Assembly: GCF_900091475.1 (NCBI RefSeq)
Contig: NZ_FMIB01000002.1
Location: forward strand, 1-64,000
Direction of reading: 5' to 3'
Origin: Micromonospora chersina
GTDB lineage: Bacteria > Actinomycetota > Actinomycetes > Mycobacteriales > Micromonosporaceae
Length of the DNA stretch: 64,000 bases
The translations under genes and the position numbers were made by a program. Below are positions 35,865 to 45,174 of this stretch, piece by piece. Position 1 is the stretch's first letter, and the number at the start of each line of letters is the position of its first letter. The notes under the pieces are model-generated. The model was not told the DNA's origin. It did no database searches and worked only from the letters and a program-made list of their open reading frames with translations.

Positions 35865-35905
35865 CGGGTCCGCGCAGCCCCGGAACCGGTGGCTGCGCGG
35901 ACCCG
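35865..35905 (+). terminator. hairpin terminator after the acyl-CoA ligase
   Basis: A perfect 15-bp stem (35865-35879 with 35891-35905) and an 11-base loop lie 10 bases after the ligase stop. The following 230 bases to the next gene are AT-richer than the surroundings and probably carry the promoter of the polysaccharide operon. Confidence 0.78.
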
Positions 35906-36141
35906 TCCGGACGGGCTCGCCGGCGCTACTGCCCGGATTCATCCTTTCGCGCCTTTTGTCTCATATAGGCGTTATGCCGAACATGGCTCATTAGGCTCCA
36001 CGGTGTCATCCAGTCCTCGCCCGGGACATCCGGGAACCGGTCGCGCCAGCGGCCGGACCCGTCGCGCCCACGCCTGTTCGGCGTCGCGCCCGGGCGGCTG
36101 GGCCTCGGTCGCCGGCACCCACAGGAATGCGTGAGTCAACG

Positions 36142-37614
36142 ATGATGGACGCGGACACCATGGTCCTGCCCCGGATCGGGCCGGGGGAGATCCGGGTCGA
36201 GGACCCGTGGGGCGAGGACCGCGCGGTCGGATCCCGAGCCCGCGCAAACCGTCCACCGGCCGACACCTCCCGGTGGCGGCTCGCCGCGTGGCTGCTTCCG
36301 GCGCTGCTGGCCGGGGCGCTCGGCGTCGTGGGAGCCGGCACGCCCGGCCTCCGCCTGGCGGAGCTGGCGACCTGGCGGGCCGCCACTTCCCCCTGGCCGG
36401 ACCGGCTGCCCGGCGGCGACGTCACGCTCGTGCCGTACCACCTGCTCATGCGCGCCTGGGCGGCCGCGTTCGGCGCCTCCGACCTCGCCCTGCGCGTACC
36501 GTCCCTGCTGGCCGTGACGGCGGCCGCGGCGCTCGTCGGGGCGCTGGCCGCCCGGATGTTCGCGCCGGGCGCGGGGGTCCTGGCCGGAGTGATCTTCGCG
36601 GTGCTGCCGAGCGTCACCCGGTACGCCCAGGAGGCCCAGCCGTACGCGCTGGCACTGTTCGCCGCGGCGCTCGCCACGTGGTTCCTGCTGCCCGCCATGG
36701 ACCGGCCGAGCCTGCGCCGCCTCGCCCCGTACGCCGCCGCCGTGGTCCTGCTGGGCCTGTGCCACGCCGTGGCGCTCCTGCTGCTGGTCGCGCACGGCTG
36801 GGTCGTGCTCGCCTTCCGGCGCGGGGCGGCCGGCCGGTGGCTGGCCGCCGCGGCCCTCGGCGCGCTCCCCGCCGCCGCGCTGCTCTGGTCCGGGGTACGC
36901 GCCGGCGGCCAGATCGCGCCGGCGGCCCGCCCCGACCTGTCGGCCCTCGCCGCGACCCCCGGGGAGTTGTTCGGCGTCGCCGCGCTGGGTGCGGTGCTGC
37001 TGGGGCTGGCGCTGTTCAGCCTCCCGCTGCGGCACGCGGCGGCGGTCTGCACGGCCTGGGCCGTGGTGCCGCCGCTCGGCCTGCTGCTCGTGGCGCAGGC
37101 GACGCCGGTCTGGTCACCGTCGAGCCTGCTCTTCACGCTGCCGGCCTGGGCGGTGCTGGCCGCGGCCGCGTTGTCCCGGGTGCGCGCCCGCTGGTGGGTG
37201 GTGGCGCCGGTGGCGCTGGCCCTGATCGGCGCGCCGGCCCAGGAGGCCCTCCGCGCGCCCGACGGGCACGGGCAGGCCACCCGCGAGGTCGCCGAGATCG
37301 TCGGCGCCCGTCGGTTGCCCGGCGACGGCGCGGTCTACGGCGACGCGGACGCGCGGACCCTGGTGGCCCGCTATCTGCCGGCCGACCGGCGGCCGACGGA
37401 CCTGCTCGCCGCGGCGCCGGGGCACGGCTGTGCCGGTTGCCTGTGGGGCGTCCGGCGGCTGTGGGTGATCCGCCCCGGCGACCGCACGGATCCCGTGCCG
37501 CCCGTCGGCGGCGCGACGGAGCGGCTGCTCAGGACCGGATACCGGGTGGCGCAGGTCTGGCACCCGACGGGGTTCACCGTGGCCCTTCTGGTGGACGAGC
37601 GCGGCGCACTCTAA
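36142..37614 (+). CDS. GT-C fold glycosyltransferase, GT39/ArnT-like membrane protein
   Basis: The protein has 490 residues: a short cytoplasmic head, then about ten membrane helices beginning WRLAAWLLPALLAGALGVV, and a soluble C-terminal domain from about 390. The first long extracellular loop (LRLAELATWRAATSPWPDRLPGGDVTLVPYHLLMRAWAAAFGASDLALRVPSLL) is typical of dolichyl/polyprenyl-phosphate-sugar-dependent GT39/GT83-like enzymes. ATG 36142 is taken; ATG 36127 in the same frame is possible. It starts a unit with the GT2 synthase 81 bases downstream and the GH26 genes, suggesting envelope polysaccharide assembly. Confidence 0.75.
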   Translation: MMDADTMVLPRIGPGEIRVEDPWGEDRAVGSRARANRPPADTSRWRLAAWLLPALLAGALGVVGAGTPGLRLAELATWRAATSPWPDRLPGGDVTLVPYHLLMRAWAAAFGASDLALRVPSLLAVTAAAALVGALAARMFAPGAGVLAGVIFAVLPSVTRYAQEAQPYALALFAAALATWFLLPAMDRPSLRRLAPYAAAVVLLGLCHAVALLLLVAHGWVVLAFRRGAAGRWLAAAALGALPAAALLWSGVRAGGQIAPAARPDLSALAATPGELFGVAALGAVLLGLALFSLPLRHAAAVCTAWAVVPPLGLLLVAQATPVWSPSSLLFTLPAWAVLAAAALSRVRARWWVVAPVALALIGAPAQEALRAPDGHGQATREVAEIVGARRLPGDGAVYGDADARTLVARYLPADRRPTDLLAAAPGHGCAGCLWGVRRLWVIRPGDRTDPVPPVGGATERLLRTGYRVAQVWHPTGFTVALLVDERGAL

Positions 37615-37695
37615 CCGATCCGTACCTTCCGAACCCCACTGCCCGCGCAGGATCGGCCTCTGTCGGGTTCGTGGCGAGAGCACCATGGGGGAAAT

Positions 37696-39594
37696 GTGGC
37701 CATCGCCGCCGACACACGTCCGTCCCGGACCACCACACCGGGCACCTCGGGCAACCGCCCACCGGCGCCCGCCCCGGGCGGACCGCCCGCCCGGAACGGA
37801 CCGGACCGGCGGCAGTTGAACATCCGGGCCCGCCTCGCGTACGCCAGGTGCGGCGCCACCGCGGGGCCGCTGGTCGCGCCGGGGCGCGCCGGCGCGGCCG
37901 TGGAGTTCCGGCACGTCGCCTCGCCCGCGGCGCGGCTGGTGCTGACCCTGCTCGTGCTGGTCAACAGCGCGGCCGGGCTGCTGTTCGTCGGCTGGCTGCT
38001 GCTGCCGCAGCACGTGCCCGGCCCCGGCGTGGTCGGGCCCGGCGGCTGGGAGACGATCGCGGCCCGGCTGGCCTTCTGCGTGGTCGTCGGCGTCGAGTTG
38101 ATCCGCCTGGCGCAGAACGTGGTGGTGTGGGTGTTCGCGTTCCACGCCCGGGACCCGGTGCCGGTCGACCCGCCGGTCGGCCTGCGGGTGGCCCTGCTCA
38201 CCACGATCGTGCCGAGCAAGGAGCCGCTCGACGTGGCGGAGCGGACGCTGCGCCGGCTGCGCCAGCTCGTCTACTGCGGCCAGGTGGACGTCTGGATCCT
38301 CGACGAGGGGGACGACCCCGCGGTGAAGGAGATGGCCGCGCGGCTCGGCGTCCACCACTTCAGCCGCAAGGGCCGGCCGGAGTACAACCAGCCCGGCGGG
38401 GAGTTCCGGGCCCGGACCAAGTCCGGCAACCACAACGCCTGGCGGGCCGAGCACGAGAACCGGTACGACGTGGTGGCCAACGTCGACCCGGACCACGTCC
38501 CGCTGCCCAACTTCCTCGAACGCACCCTCGGCTACTTCCGCGACCCGGACGTCGCCTTCGTGGTGACCCCCCAGGTGTACGGAAACATGCACCAGAACTT
38601 CGTCGCGCACGGCGCCTCCGTGCAGCAGTACCTCTACAACGGCCTCATCGCCCGTGGCGGGAACGGGCTGGACGCGCCGCTGCTCACCGGCACCGGCCAC
38701 CTCTACCGGCCGGCGGCCTGGCGGACCATCGGCGGCTACCAGGACTCGATCATCGAGGACCACCTGACCAGCATCCGGATCCACGCCGCGACCAACCCCG
38801 AGACGGGCAACAAGTGGAAGGGCGTCTACACGCCCGACGTGGTGGCCATCGGCGAGGGCCCGACCTCCTGGGCGGACTACTTCAACCAGCAGAAGCGCTG
38901 GGCCGCCGGGATCTGCGAGATCCTCGTCCGGCCCGAACTGCGCGCACCGCGCGAGCTGCCGTCCCGGCGCCGCTGGCAGTACCGCCTGCTCCAGTTCTAC
39001 TACCCGAGCGTCGCGGTCAGCCTGCTGCTGGGCAACCTCGCCACCGCCATGTACCTGCTCACCGGGATCGGTTCGGCGCAGCTCGACGTCACCGTGTGGG
39101 CGGTGCTCTGGGGCTCGACCTTCGGCACCTGGTTCGTGCTGTGGCTCTGGCTGCGCCGCTTCAACATCGCCCCGCACGAACGGGAGGAGATCGGCCTGGT
39201 CGGCATGGCGCTGGCGCTGTTCGCCGGGCCCGTCTACGTGGCCGCCGGGTTCACCGCTCTGCTGCGCCGCAAACTCGGGTTCGTGGTGACGGCCAAGGGG
39301 CGGCTGCGCACCATCGAGTCGTTCCGCACGTTCCGGCTCCACCTCTGCTGGGCGGGCGTCTCCGCCGCCCTGCTCGGCGCGAGCGTCGTGCTGGACAACA
39401 GCTCACCCCTGCTGCGGGTGTGGCCGGTGCTGACCCTCCTGACCGGTCTCGGTCCGCCACTGATCGCGCTCGTGTCGAACCTGCGGGCCGGCCGGCAGGA
39501 CGACGAGGCGGACGTGCCCGCCCCCGCTCGCGCGGAGGCCGAGGAGGTCCATCCGCCGAGGTCACGGGTCGCCGTCGAGGAGGTCCTGCGATGA
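37696..39594 (+). CDS. cellulose-synthase-like GT2 family membrane glycosyltransferase
   Basis: The protein has 632 residues. An N-terminal Pro-rich head is followed by two membrane helices (about 80-145), then the GT2 catalytic loop with ILDEGDD (Asp203), NVDPDHV (Asp264, Asp266), the EDH acceptor motif (Glu354, Asp355) and QQKRW (Gln398, Arg401, Trp402). At least four C-terminal helices complete it. This full D, DxD, ED, QxxRW set marks a processive beta-glycan synthase of the BcsA/CelA or CslA type. Product linkage and sugar cannot be told. GTG 37696 has GGGGGAA upstream; its stop overlaps the first GH26 gene (ATGA). Confidence 0.88.
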   Translation: MAIAADTRPSRTTTPGTSGNRPPAPAPGGPPARNGPDRRQLNIRARLAYARCGATAGPLVAPGRAGAAVEFRHVASPAARLVLTLLVLVNSAAGLLFVGWLLLPQHVPGPGVVGPGGWETIAARLAFCVVVGVELIRLAQNVVVWVFAFHARDPVPVDPPVGLRVALLTTIVPSKEPLDVAERTLRRLRQLVYCGQVDVWILDEGDDPAVKEMAARLGVHHFSRKGRPEYNQPGGEFRARTKSGNHNAWRAEHENRYDVVANVDPDHVPLPNFLERTLGYFRDPDVAFVVTPQVYGNMHQNFVAHGASVQQYLYNGLIARGGNGLDAPLLTGTGHLYRPAAWRTIGGYQDSIIEDHLTSIRIHAATNPETGNKWKGVYTPDVVAIGEGPTSWADYFNQQKRWAAGICEILVRPELRAPRELPSRRRWQYRLLQFYYPSVAVSLLLGNLATAMYLLTGIGSAQLDVTVWAVLWGSTFGTWFVLWLWLRRFNIAPHEREEIGLVGMALALFAGPVYVAAGFTALLRRKLGFVVTAKGRLRTIESFRTFRLHLCWAGVSAALLGASVVLDNSSPLLRVWPVLTLLTGLGPPLIALVSNLRAGRQDDEADVPAPARAEAEEVHPPRSRVAVEEVLR

Positions 39595-40703
39595 TCAGGT
39601 TCACCTTTCCGCGGATCGTGCTGGTGTTGGCCGGCGCGCTGCTGCTGACGTACGCCTTCGCCGTGGCGCCCACCGTCAGCCCCGAGCGCCGGGGCGGGAC
39701 GGTGACGGCCGAGGCGAAGGCGCCCCGACCCCGGGGACCCTTCCCGCCGGCGGGGAAGACCTTCATCGGTGTCATGACCGACAAGGGTCCCCACGACTTC
39801 ACGCCTGTGGACCGGTTCACGGCGGCCGCCCGGCACCAGCCGCAGCTCATGCTCTTCAGCGAGGGGTGGGCGTCCGCCACGTTCGACCGGGCGCTCTTCG
39901 ACCGGATCCGCGACCGCGGCATGATGCCGATGCTGGGCTGGGAACCCTGGGACTACCGCCTCGACGAACGGGCCCGGCAGCAGAAGCTGACCGCCCAGCA
40001 GATCGACGCGATCCGCTCGGATCAGCCCGACTACCGGCTGTCCCGCATCGCGGGCGGCGAGTTCGACACGTACGTGCGGTCCTGGGCCGAGGGCGTGAAG
40101 TCGCTCGGCTACCCGGTGGCCATCCGCTTCGCCCACGAGATGAACGGCTACTGGTACCCGTGGTGCGAGCTGGTCAACGGCAACCAGCCGGGTGACTACG
40201 TGAAGGCCTGGCGCCACGTGCACGACGTGTTCCGGGCGGCCGGCGCCACGAACGTCACCTGGGTGTGGAGCCCGAACGTCAGGTACACCGACCTGACCCC
40301 CGCCATCTCCACCTACTACCCGGGCGACGACTACGTGGACTGGGTGGGCGTCACGGGCTACTACGGCAAGTACGACTTCGCGCCGTACCTCTCCTTCGAC
40401 GAGGTCTTCGAGAAGACCATCGCCGAGATCCGCACCGTGAGCAGGAAGCCGATGGTCGTCACCGAGACCGGCGCTTCCGACCACATCGGGCGGAAGGCGG
40501 AATGGATCACGGAGGCCTTCCAGACCCTGCCCCGGTATCCGTTCATCATCGGTCTGATCTGGTTCGAGGTGAACAAGGAACTCGACTGGCGCGTCGTCAG
40601 TTCCCCGGCCGTGACGGCGGCCTTCGCCGGGGCCGTCGCCGCTCCCCGCTACCAGGTCACCTGGTCGCCGGACATGCTCCCGCGCACGAATCTGGCGGAC
40701 TGA
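39591..40703 (+). CDS. membrane-anchored GH26 family protein, copy 1
   Basis: The protein has 370 residues: signal-anchor helix IVLVLAGALLLTYAFAVA, then an extracellular GH26-like TIM barrel. The catalytic pair is visible: acid/base Glu183 in RFAHEMNGYWYPW and nucleophile Glu292 in VVTETGAS. GH26 covers endo-beta-mannanases and some beta-1,3/1,4-glucanases. It overlaps the GT2 synthase stop by 4 bases and copy 2 by one base, so it is probably translated with them. A role in trimming or releasing the GT2 product parallels the cellulase of bcs operons; that is inference. Confidence 0.85.
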   Translation: MIRFTFPRIVLVLAGALLLTYAFAVAPTVSPERRGGTVTAEAKAPRPRGPFPPAGKTFIGVMTDKGPHDFTPVDRFTAAARHQPQLMLFSEGWASATFDRALFDRIRDRGMMPMLGWEPWDYRLDERARQQKLTAQQIDAIRSDQPDYRLSRIAGGEFDTYVRSWAEGVKSLGYPVAIRFAHEMNGYWYPWCELVNGNQPGDYVKAWRHVHDVFRAAGATNVTWVWSPNVRYTDLTPAISTYYPGDDYVDWVGVTGYYGKYDFAPYLSFDEVFEKTIAEIRTVSRKPMVVTETGASDHIGRKAEWITEAFQTLPRYPFIIGLIWFEVNKELDWRVVSSPAVTAAFAGAVAAPRYQVTWSPDMLPRTNLAD

Positions 40704-41815
40704 TGAGGGTCACCGTACCCCGGGTCCTCATGGTGCTGGTCGGCGCGCCGCTGCTGACCTACGCGGTCGCCATGGCGCCGGCCACCGTGTTCGGAGACCG
40801 GGAGGACGCCCGGCCCGACCGGCGCGCGGAGGCCGGGCCGGCCGCGGAACTCTTCCCGCCGGCCGGCAAGGCGTTCGTCGGCGTCATGACGGAGAAGGGC
40901 CCGCAGGACTTCGCGGCGGCGGACGCGTTCGCGGCGGCCGCGAGGTACCGGCCGCAGGTGATGATGTTCAGCTCGTGGTGGGGGACCGACAGGTTCGACC
41001 GGACGCGGTTCGACCGGATCCGTGACCGCGGCATGCTGCCGCTGCTGGCCTGGGAGCCCTGGGACAACACGGTGGACGAGGCGGCCCGCAGGAAGGGCCT
41101 GCCGGTCCGGGAGATCGATCAGCTCCGGTCGAACCAGCCCACCTACCGGTTGTCCCGCATCGCCGGCGGGGACTTCGACGGCTACCTGCGGTCCTGGGCG
41201 GACGGGATCAGGTCGCTCGGCTATCCGGTGGCCATCCGGTTCGCGCACGAGATGAACGGTGACTGGTATCCGTGGTCCGAGGCGAGCAACGGCAACCGGC
41301 CGGGGGAGTACGTCCGGGCGTGGCGCCACGTGCACGACGTCTTCCGGGCGGCCGGGGCCACCAACGTGACCTGGGTGTGGAGCCCGAACGCCAGGTGGGA
41401 CGACTCGACGCCGAAGCTCTCCGGGTTCTATCCGGGCGACGACTACGTCGACTGGGTCGGGCTCTCGGGCTACTACGGCATCGGGTTCCACTCGGACTAC
41501 CGGTCCTTCGACGAGATCTTCGGCCCCACCATCACCGAGATCCGCGCGTTCAGCGGCAAACCGTTTGTCGTGACCGAGACCGGCGCCTCCGACGCCACGG
41601 GGCGCAAGGCCGAATGGATCACCGAGACCTTCCGCGCGCTGCCACGCCACCCGGAGATCATCGGGCTCATCTGGTTCGAGGTGGACAAGGAACTGGACTG
41701 GCGCATCGTCAGTTCGCCGGCCGTGGCGCGGGCCTTCGCCGCGGCGGTCGCCGACCCCCGCTACCGGTTCGGCTGGTCGCCCGACATGCGCCCGCGCGCA
41801 ACGGTGGGAAGCTAG
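40703..41815 (+). CDS. membrane-anchored GH26 family protein, copy 2
   Basis: The protein has 370 residues and aligns without gaps with copy 1 along nearly its whole length, with catalytic residues at the same numbers (Glu183 in RFAHEMNGDWYPW, Glu292 in VVTETGAS). The start overlaps the upstream stop by one base (TGATG). The anchor helix VLMVLVGAPLLTYAVAMA is retained. Substrate-cleft residues differ, for example SSWWGTDRF against SEGWASATF, so it may act on a different part or decoration of the same polymer. Confidence 0.85.
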   Translation: MRVTVPRVLMVLVGAPLLTYAVAMAPATVFGDREDARPDRRAEAGPAAELFPPAGKAFVGVMTEKGPQDFAAADAFAAAARYRPQVMMFSSWWGTDRFDRTRFDRIRDRGMLPLLAWEPWDNTVDEAARRKGLPVREIDQLRSNQPTYRLSRIAGGDFDGYLRSWADGIRSLGYPVAIRFAHEMNGDWYPWSEASNGNRPGEYVRAWRHVHDVFRAAGATNVTWVWSPNARWDDSTPKLSGFYPGDDYVDWVGLSGYYGIGFHSDYRSFDEIFGPTITEIRAFSGKPFVVTETGASDATGRKAEWITETFRALPRHPEIIGLIWFEVDKELDWRIVSSPAVARAFAAAVADPRYRFGWSPDMRPRATVGS

Positions 41816-41872
41816 TTTTCCGGACAGAAAGGGGCAATGGGGATAAACTCGCTGGGTGGAGAGGGTCATGAC

Positions 41873-43033
41873 GTGGTTCGGTTGACCCGGCCGCGGGTCT
41901 TCATGGTGGCGATCGCCGCGCTGCTGCTGGCCTACGCCTTCGCCCTGGCGCCGGTCACCGCGGGCCGGGGCGGGAAGGGCGCCGCGTCCGGCCCGCCGAC
42001 GACAGCCGAATCGGGCACGGTGGTGCCGGCTGGCGCCGACGGCCCGCCACTCCAACCGGCCGTGGAGTTCTTCCCGCCCGCCGGCAAGGCGTTCTTCGGC
42101 GTGATGACGGACAAGGGGCCGTACGACTTCACGGCGGTGGACCGCTTCGCCGCGGCCGCACGGCGCGAGCCGCAGGTGATGCTCTTCGGCCTGGGCTGGG
42201 AGTCCGGCACGTTCGACCGGGTGCTCTTCGACCGGATCAAGGATCGCGGCATGCTGCCCATGCTGGGTTGGGAGCCCTGGGACTACCGCGTGGACCAGGC
42301 GGCCCGGAAGCAGAAGAAGCTGAGCGCCCGCCAGATCGACCGGCTGCGGTCCACCCAGCCGCGTTACCGGCTGTCGCGGATCGTGAACGGCGACTTCGAC
42401 GGCTACCTGCGTTCGTGGGCCGAGGGCGTGAAGTCGCTCGGCTACCCGGTCGCCATCCGGTTCGCCCACGAGATGAACGGCGACTGGTACCCGTGGTGCG
42501 AGAAGGCCAACGGCAACCGGCCCGGCGAGTACGTCGAGGCGTGGCGGCACGTGCACGACCTCTTCGAGCGGGCGGGAGCCACAAACGTCATCTGGGTGTG
42601 GAGCCCGAACGCCAGGTGGAGCAAGACGACCGCCCACCTCTCCGGCTTCTACCCGGGCGACGACTACGTCGACTGGGTGGGCACCACCGGCTACTACGGC
42701 ACCGGAACGTGGTCCAGATACTCGTCCTTCGACGCCATCTTCGGCCCCACCATCGCGGAGATCCGCACCTTCAGCCGCCGGCCGCTGGTGGTCACCGAGA
42801 CCGGCGCCAGCGACGCCGACGGCCGCAAGGCCCAGTGGATCCGGGAGACCTTCCGGGCGCTGCCGAAACACCGGGACGTCATCGGGCTCATCTGGTTCGA
42901 GGTCGACAAGGAGGTGGACTGGCGTATCGCCGGCTCACCCGCCGCCGCTACCGCGTTCGCCCAGTCGGTCGCCGCGCCGCGCTACGACCTCCGCTGGTCA
43001 CCCGACCTGCTCCCGCGCACCGAGCTGGAGTAG
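41873..43033 (+). CDS. membrane-anchored GH26 family protein, copy 3
   Basis: The protein has 386 residues, with the acid/base at Glu200 and the nucleophile at Glu309. GTG 41873 is chosen because VVRLTRPRVFMVAIAALLLAYAFA aligns with the starts of copies 1 and 2 and GGAGAGG lies 8 bases upstream; ATG 41837 is an in-frame alternative. Relative to the other copies it has a longer Gly/Ala/Pro linker after the anchor (about 30-66). It is the last gene of the synthase operon. Confidence 0.85.
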   Translation: MVRLTRPRVFMVAIAALLLAYAFALAPVTAGRGGKGAASGPPTTAESGTVVPAGADGPPLQPAVEFFPPAGKAFFGVMTDKGPYDFTAVDRFAAAARREPQVMLFGLGWESGTFDRVLFDRIKDRGMLPMLGWEPWDYRVDQAARKQKKLSARQIDRLRSTQPRYRLSRIVNGDFDGYLRSWAEGVKSLGYPVAIRFAHEMNGDWYPWCEKANGNRPGEYVEAWRHVHDLFERAGATNVIWVWSPNARWSKTTAHLSGFYPGDDYVDWVGTTGYYGTGTWSRYSSFDAIFGPTIAEIRTFSRRPLVVTETGASDADGRKAQWIRETFRALPKHRDVIGLIWFEVDKEVDWRIAGSPAAATAFAQSVAAPRYDLRWSPDLLPRTELE

Positions 43034-43034
43034 C

Positions 43035-43640
43035 TCACCCGTCGCACCCCGGCGGGCGGCCGGATCGGGGCAGCAGCCGCGCCGCCACCCGTCGCAGCGG
43101 GCGGCCGTTCCCGGCGAGCTTCCGCATGCGCCGCCAGGCCGTACGCCCCGGCGGGCCGGCCGCCCCACCCGCGGCGTCGGCCGCCTCCTGGAGCGTCCGG
43201 GACGGCGGCTCCTGCGGGCCGAGCGCCTGCTGGGAGGTCCGGCCCTCCTGGTCGACAGTGGTGTCGACGGTCCCGACCGCCGCCTCGACGATCTGCGGGT
43301 TGCGGTCGACGGTGCTCAGGGCCCGGTCGAGGATGCCGTTCAGCTCGTCGAGCCGGACCTCCAGCATCGCCTCCGTCGTCACGCCCCGGACGTCGACGCG
43401 GGCCGTGCCCAGCCGGGCCTGCACCCCGACGTCGAGCTGGAGCAGGCTGCCCAGCCGGGCGCGCAGCGACACATGCGCGTCGACATCGTCGCCCTCCACG
43501 CAGACGTCGTCCACCCGCAGGTGGGGGATCTGGAGGACCACATCCGGGTCGGACATCGTCGGGGCGCTGTGGTGCGCGCCGGCGGGCTGCCGGCGGTCAC
43601 CCTCTGCCGCCTCGCGCGGATCCTGCCTCCCACTGCCCAC
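43035..43640 (-). CDS. hypothetical protein, actinobacterial
   Basis: The protein has 201 residues. GTG 43640 is preceded by GGAGG. The core (PDVVLQIPHLRVDDVCVEGDDVDAHVSLRARLGSLLQLDVGVQARLGTARVDVRGV) is a repeating beta pattern that I have the impression is widespread in Micromonosporaceae, but I cannot name a family. The tail is basic and Arg-rich. It has no signal or membrane helix. It ends one base from the convergent GH26 copy 3. Confidence 0.6.
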   Translation of the reverse strand: MGSGRQDPREAAEGDRRQPAGAHHSAPTMSDPDVVLQIPHLRVDDVCVEGDDVDAHVSLRARLGSLLQLDVGVQARLGTARVDVRGVTTEAMLEVRLDELNGILDRALSTVDRNPQIVEAAVGTVDTTVDQEGRTSQQALGPQEPPSRTLQEAADAAGGAAGPPGRTAWRRMRKLAGNGRPLRRVAARLLPRSGRPPGCDG

Positions 43641-43726
43641 CTGACCTCCGTCGCCCGTCGCCGGTCCGCCGCCGTGCCATTCCCCGACAGGGCGACGGCA
43701 CACCTGGGGGCCCGGACGGATCGGGC

Positions 43727-45037
43727 TCACACCAGCCCGCGTACCGCCCTGAGCGCCGCGTCGACGTCCGCCTCGCTGTTCGCGATGGTCGCGCCGAAGC
43801 GCAGGTAGGACGGGTTGTACGGGGTGCTGCTGGCGATCACGCCGGCGGCGTACAGCCGGCCCACCGCCTCACCCAGCGGGATGTCGGGCACCTGGCAGCA
43901 GACCACCCCGGCGGAGAGCTCGGCCGAGCGCGGGGTGACCAGCCGGATGCCGCGGATGCCGGCGAGGCCCTCCTTGAGCCGGTCGGCCAGCTCGCGGTTG
44001 CGGGCGGCGACCCGGTCGGGACCGATCCGCCGGTGGAACTCGAACGCGTCGGCGAGCGCCCACCGGTGCTCGAAGCTGTGGTAGCCGCCGGGCGTGTGCG
44101 CGGGCCCCGGCGGCGTGGGTTGCCCGCCCGTGCCGGCGTACAGCCAGCGGCCGATGCTGCGCCGGTCGAAGGTGGGGATGACCGCTGTCATCCGGCTCCA
44201 CGCCCTGGTGCTGCCCCAGACCAGCCCGGTGCCCCGCGGCCCCAGCAGCCACTTGTGGCAGCCCGAGACCAGCACGTCGCAGCCGAGCTGCTCCGGGGTC
44301 GCCGCGTCGGCGGCGAAGCCGTGCACCCCGTCGACGCAGACCAGCGCCTCGGGGCTGCGGGCGCGGACCGCCTCGGCGAGCCGCCGGACGGGCAGCTTCA
44401 CCCCGGTGCTGGAGTGCACCCAGGTCAGGGCGACCACGCGGGTGCGGGCGGACACCGCGGCCGCGAGGTTGCCGACCATCTCGTCGACGCTTGTCACCGC
44501 CGGGTCGCGGTAGAGGCGCACCCGGCGCACGGTCACCCCGTCCCGCTCGGCGCGCAGCCGCAGCGACTCGTGGGTGGCGTAGAAGTCGTGCTCGGTGGTG
44601 AGCACCTCGTCTCCCGGCCCCAGCCGGACCGCCGTGTAGACCAGCCCGAGGCCCATCGTGGTCGAGTCGGTCAGCGCGATCTGGTCGGGGCGGGTGTCGA
44701 GGTGGCGGGCCGCCGCCCCGAGCACCGCGCCGTCGAGGCGTTCCTCGTTGGCGCCCAGGTAGCCCATCGCGTCGCGGTCGAGCCCGTCCCGGTGTGCGGC
44801 GACGGCGGCGCGGACCGGGGCGGGGTGGGGCGCGAAGACGAAGGTGGCCAGGTGCGCGCGGCCGCGGTCGAGCGCGAACTGGGCCCGCACGCTGTCCCAG
44901 TTCGCCGGGTCCAGGGCCGGCGCGTCGCTCGCCGCCGGGTCGGCCGCCTCCGGTCGCTCCGGCTCGCAGCCGGTGGCCAGGCCGGTCACCCCGGCCGCCG
45001 CGGTCACGCCGAGCAGATTCCGTCGGGTGAGCTGCAT
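43727..45037 (-). CDS. Tat-exported lipoprotein-like class V aminotransferase
   Basis: The protein has 436 residues, starting at ATG 45037. The N-terminus is MQLTRRNLLGVTAAAGVTGLATGC: a twin-arginine motif, a short hydrophobic stretch and a lipobox ending at Cys23. The rest is a class V PLP enzyme (cysteine desulfurase/isopenicillin-N-epimerase-like): TDSTTMGLGLVYTAV, VVALTWVHSSTGVKLPV, CVDGVHGFA and the PLP lysine in VSGCHKWLLGPRGTG. An exported PLP enzyme is uncommon, and Tat would allow export after cofactor loading. The substrate is unknown. Confidence 0.82.
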   Translation of the reverse strand: MQLTRRNLLGVTAAAGVTGLATGCEPERPEAADPAASDAPALDPANWDSVRAQFALDRGRAHLATFVFAPHPAPVRAAVAAHRDGLDRDAMGYLGANEERLDGAVLGAAARHLDTRPDQIALTDSTTMGLGLVYTAVRLGPGDEVLTTEHDFYATHESLRLRAERDGVTVRRVRLYRDPAVTSVDEMVGNLAAAVSARTRVVALTWVHSSTGVKLPVRRLAEAVRARSPEALVCVDGVHGFAADAATPEQLGCDVLVSGCHKWLLGPRGTGLVWGSTRAWSRMTAVIPTFDRRSIGRWLYAGTGGQPTPPGPAHTPGGYHSFEHRWALADAFEFHRRIGPDRVAARNRELADRLKEGLAGIRGIRLVTPRSAELSAGVVCCQVPDIPLGEAVGRLYAAGVIASSTPYNPSYLRFGATIANSEADVDAALRAVRGLV

Positions 45038-45174
45038 CCGCCCATCGTCCACTGTCCACGTCACGGTCAGGTCACCGCGCCGACGACAGGTGATTTCGCC
45101 GATGCGGCCGCCCGCGACCAGCTCCAATACTGACACATGTCGATGGATCTCCGACCCGACAAGGAGCAACCGAC

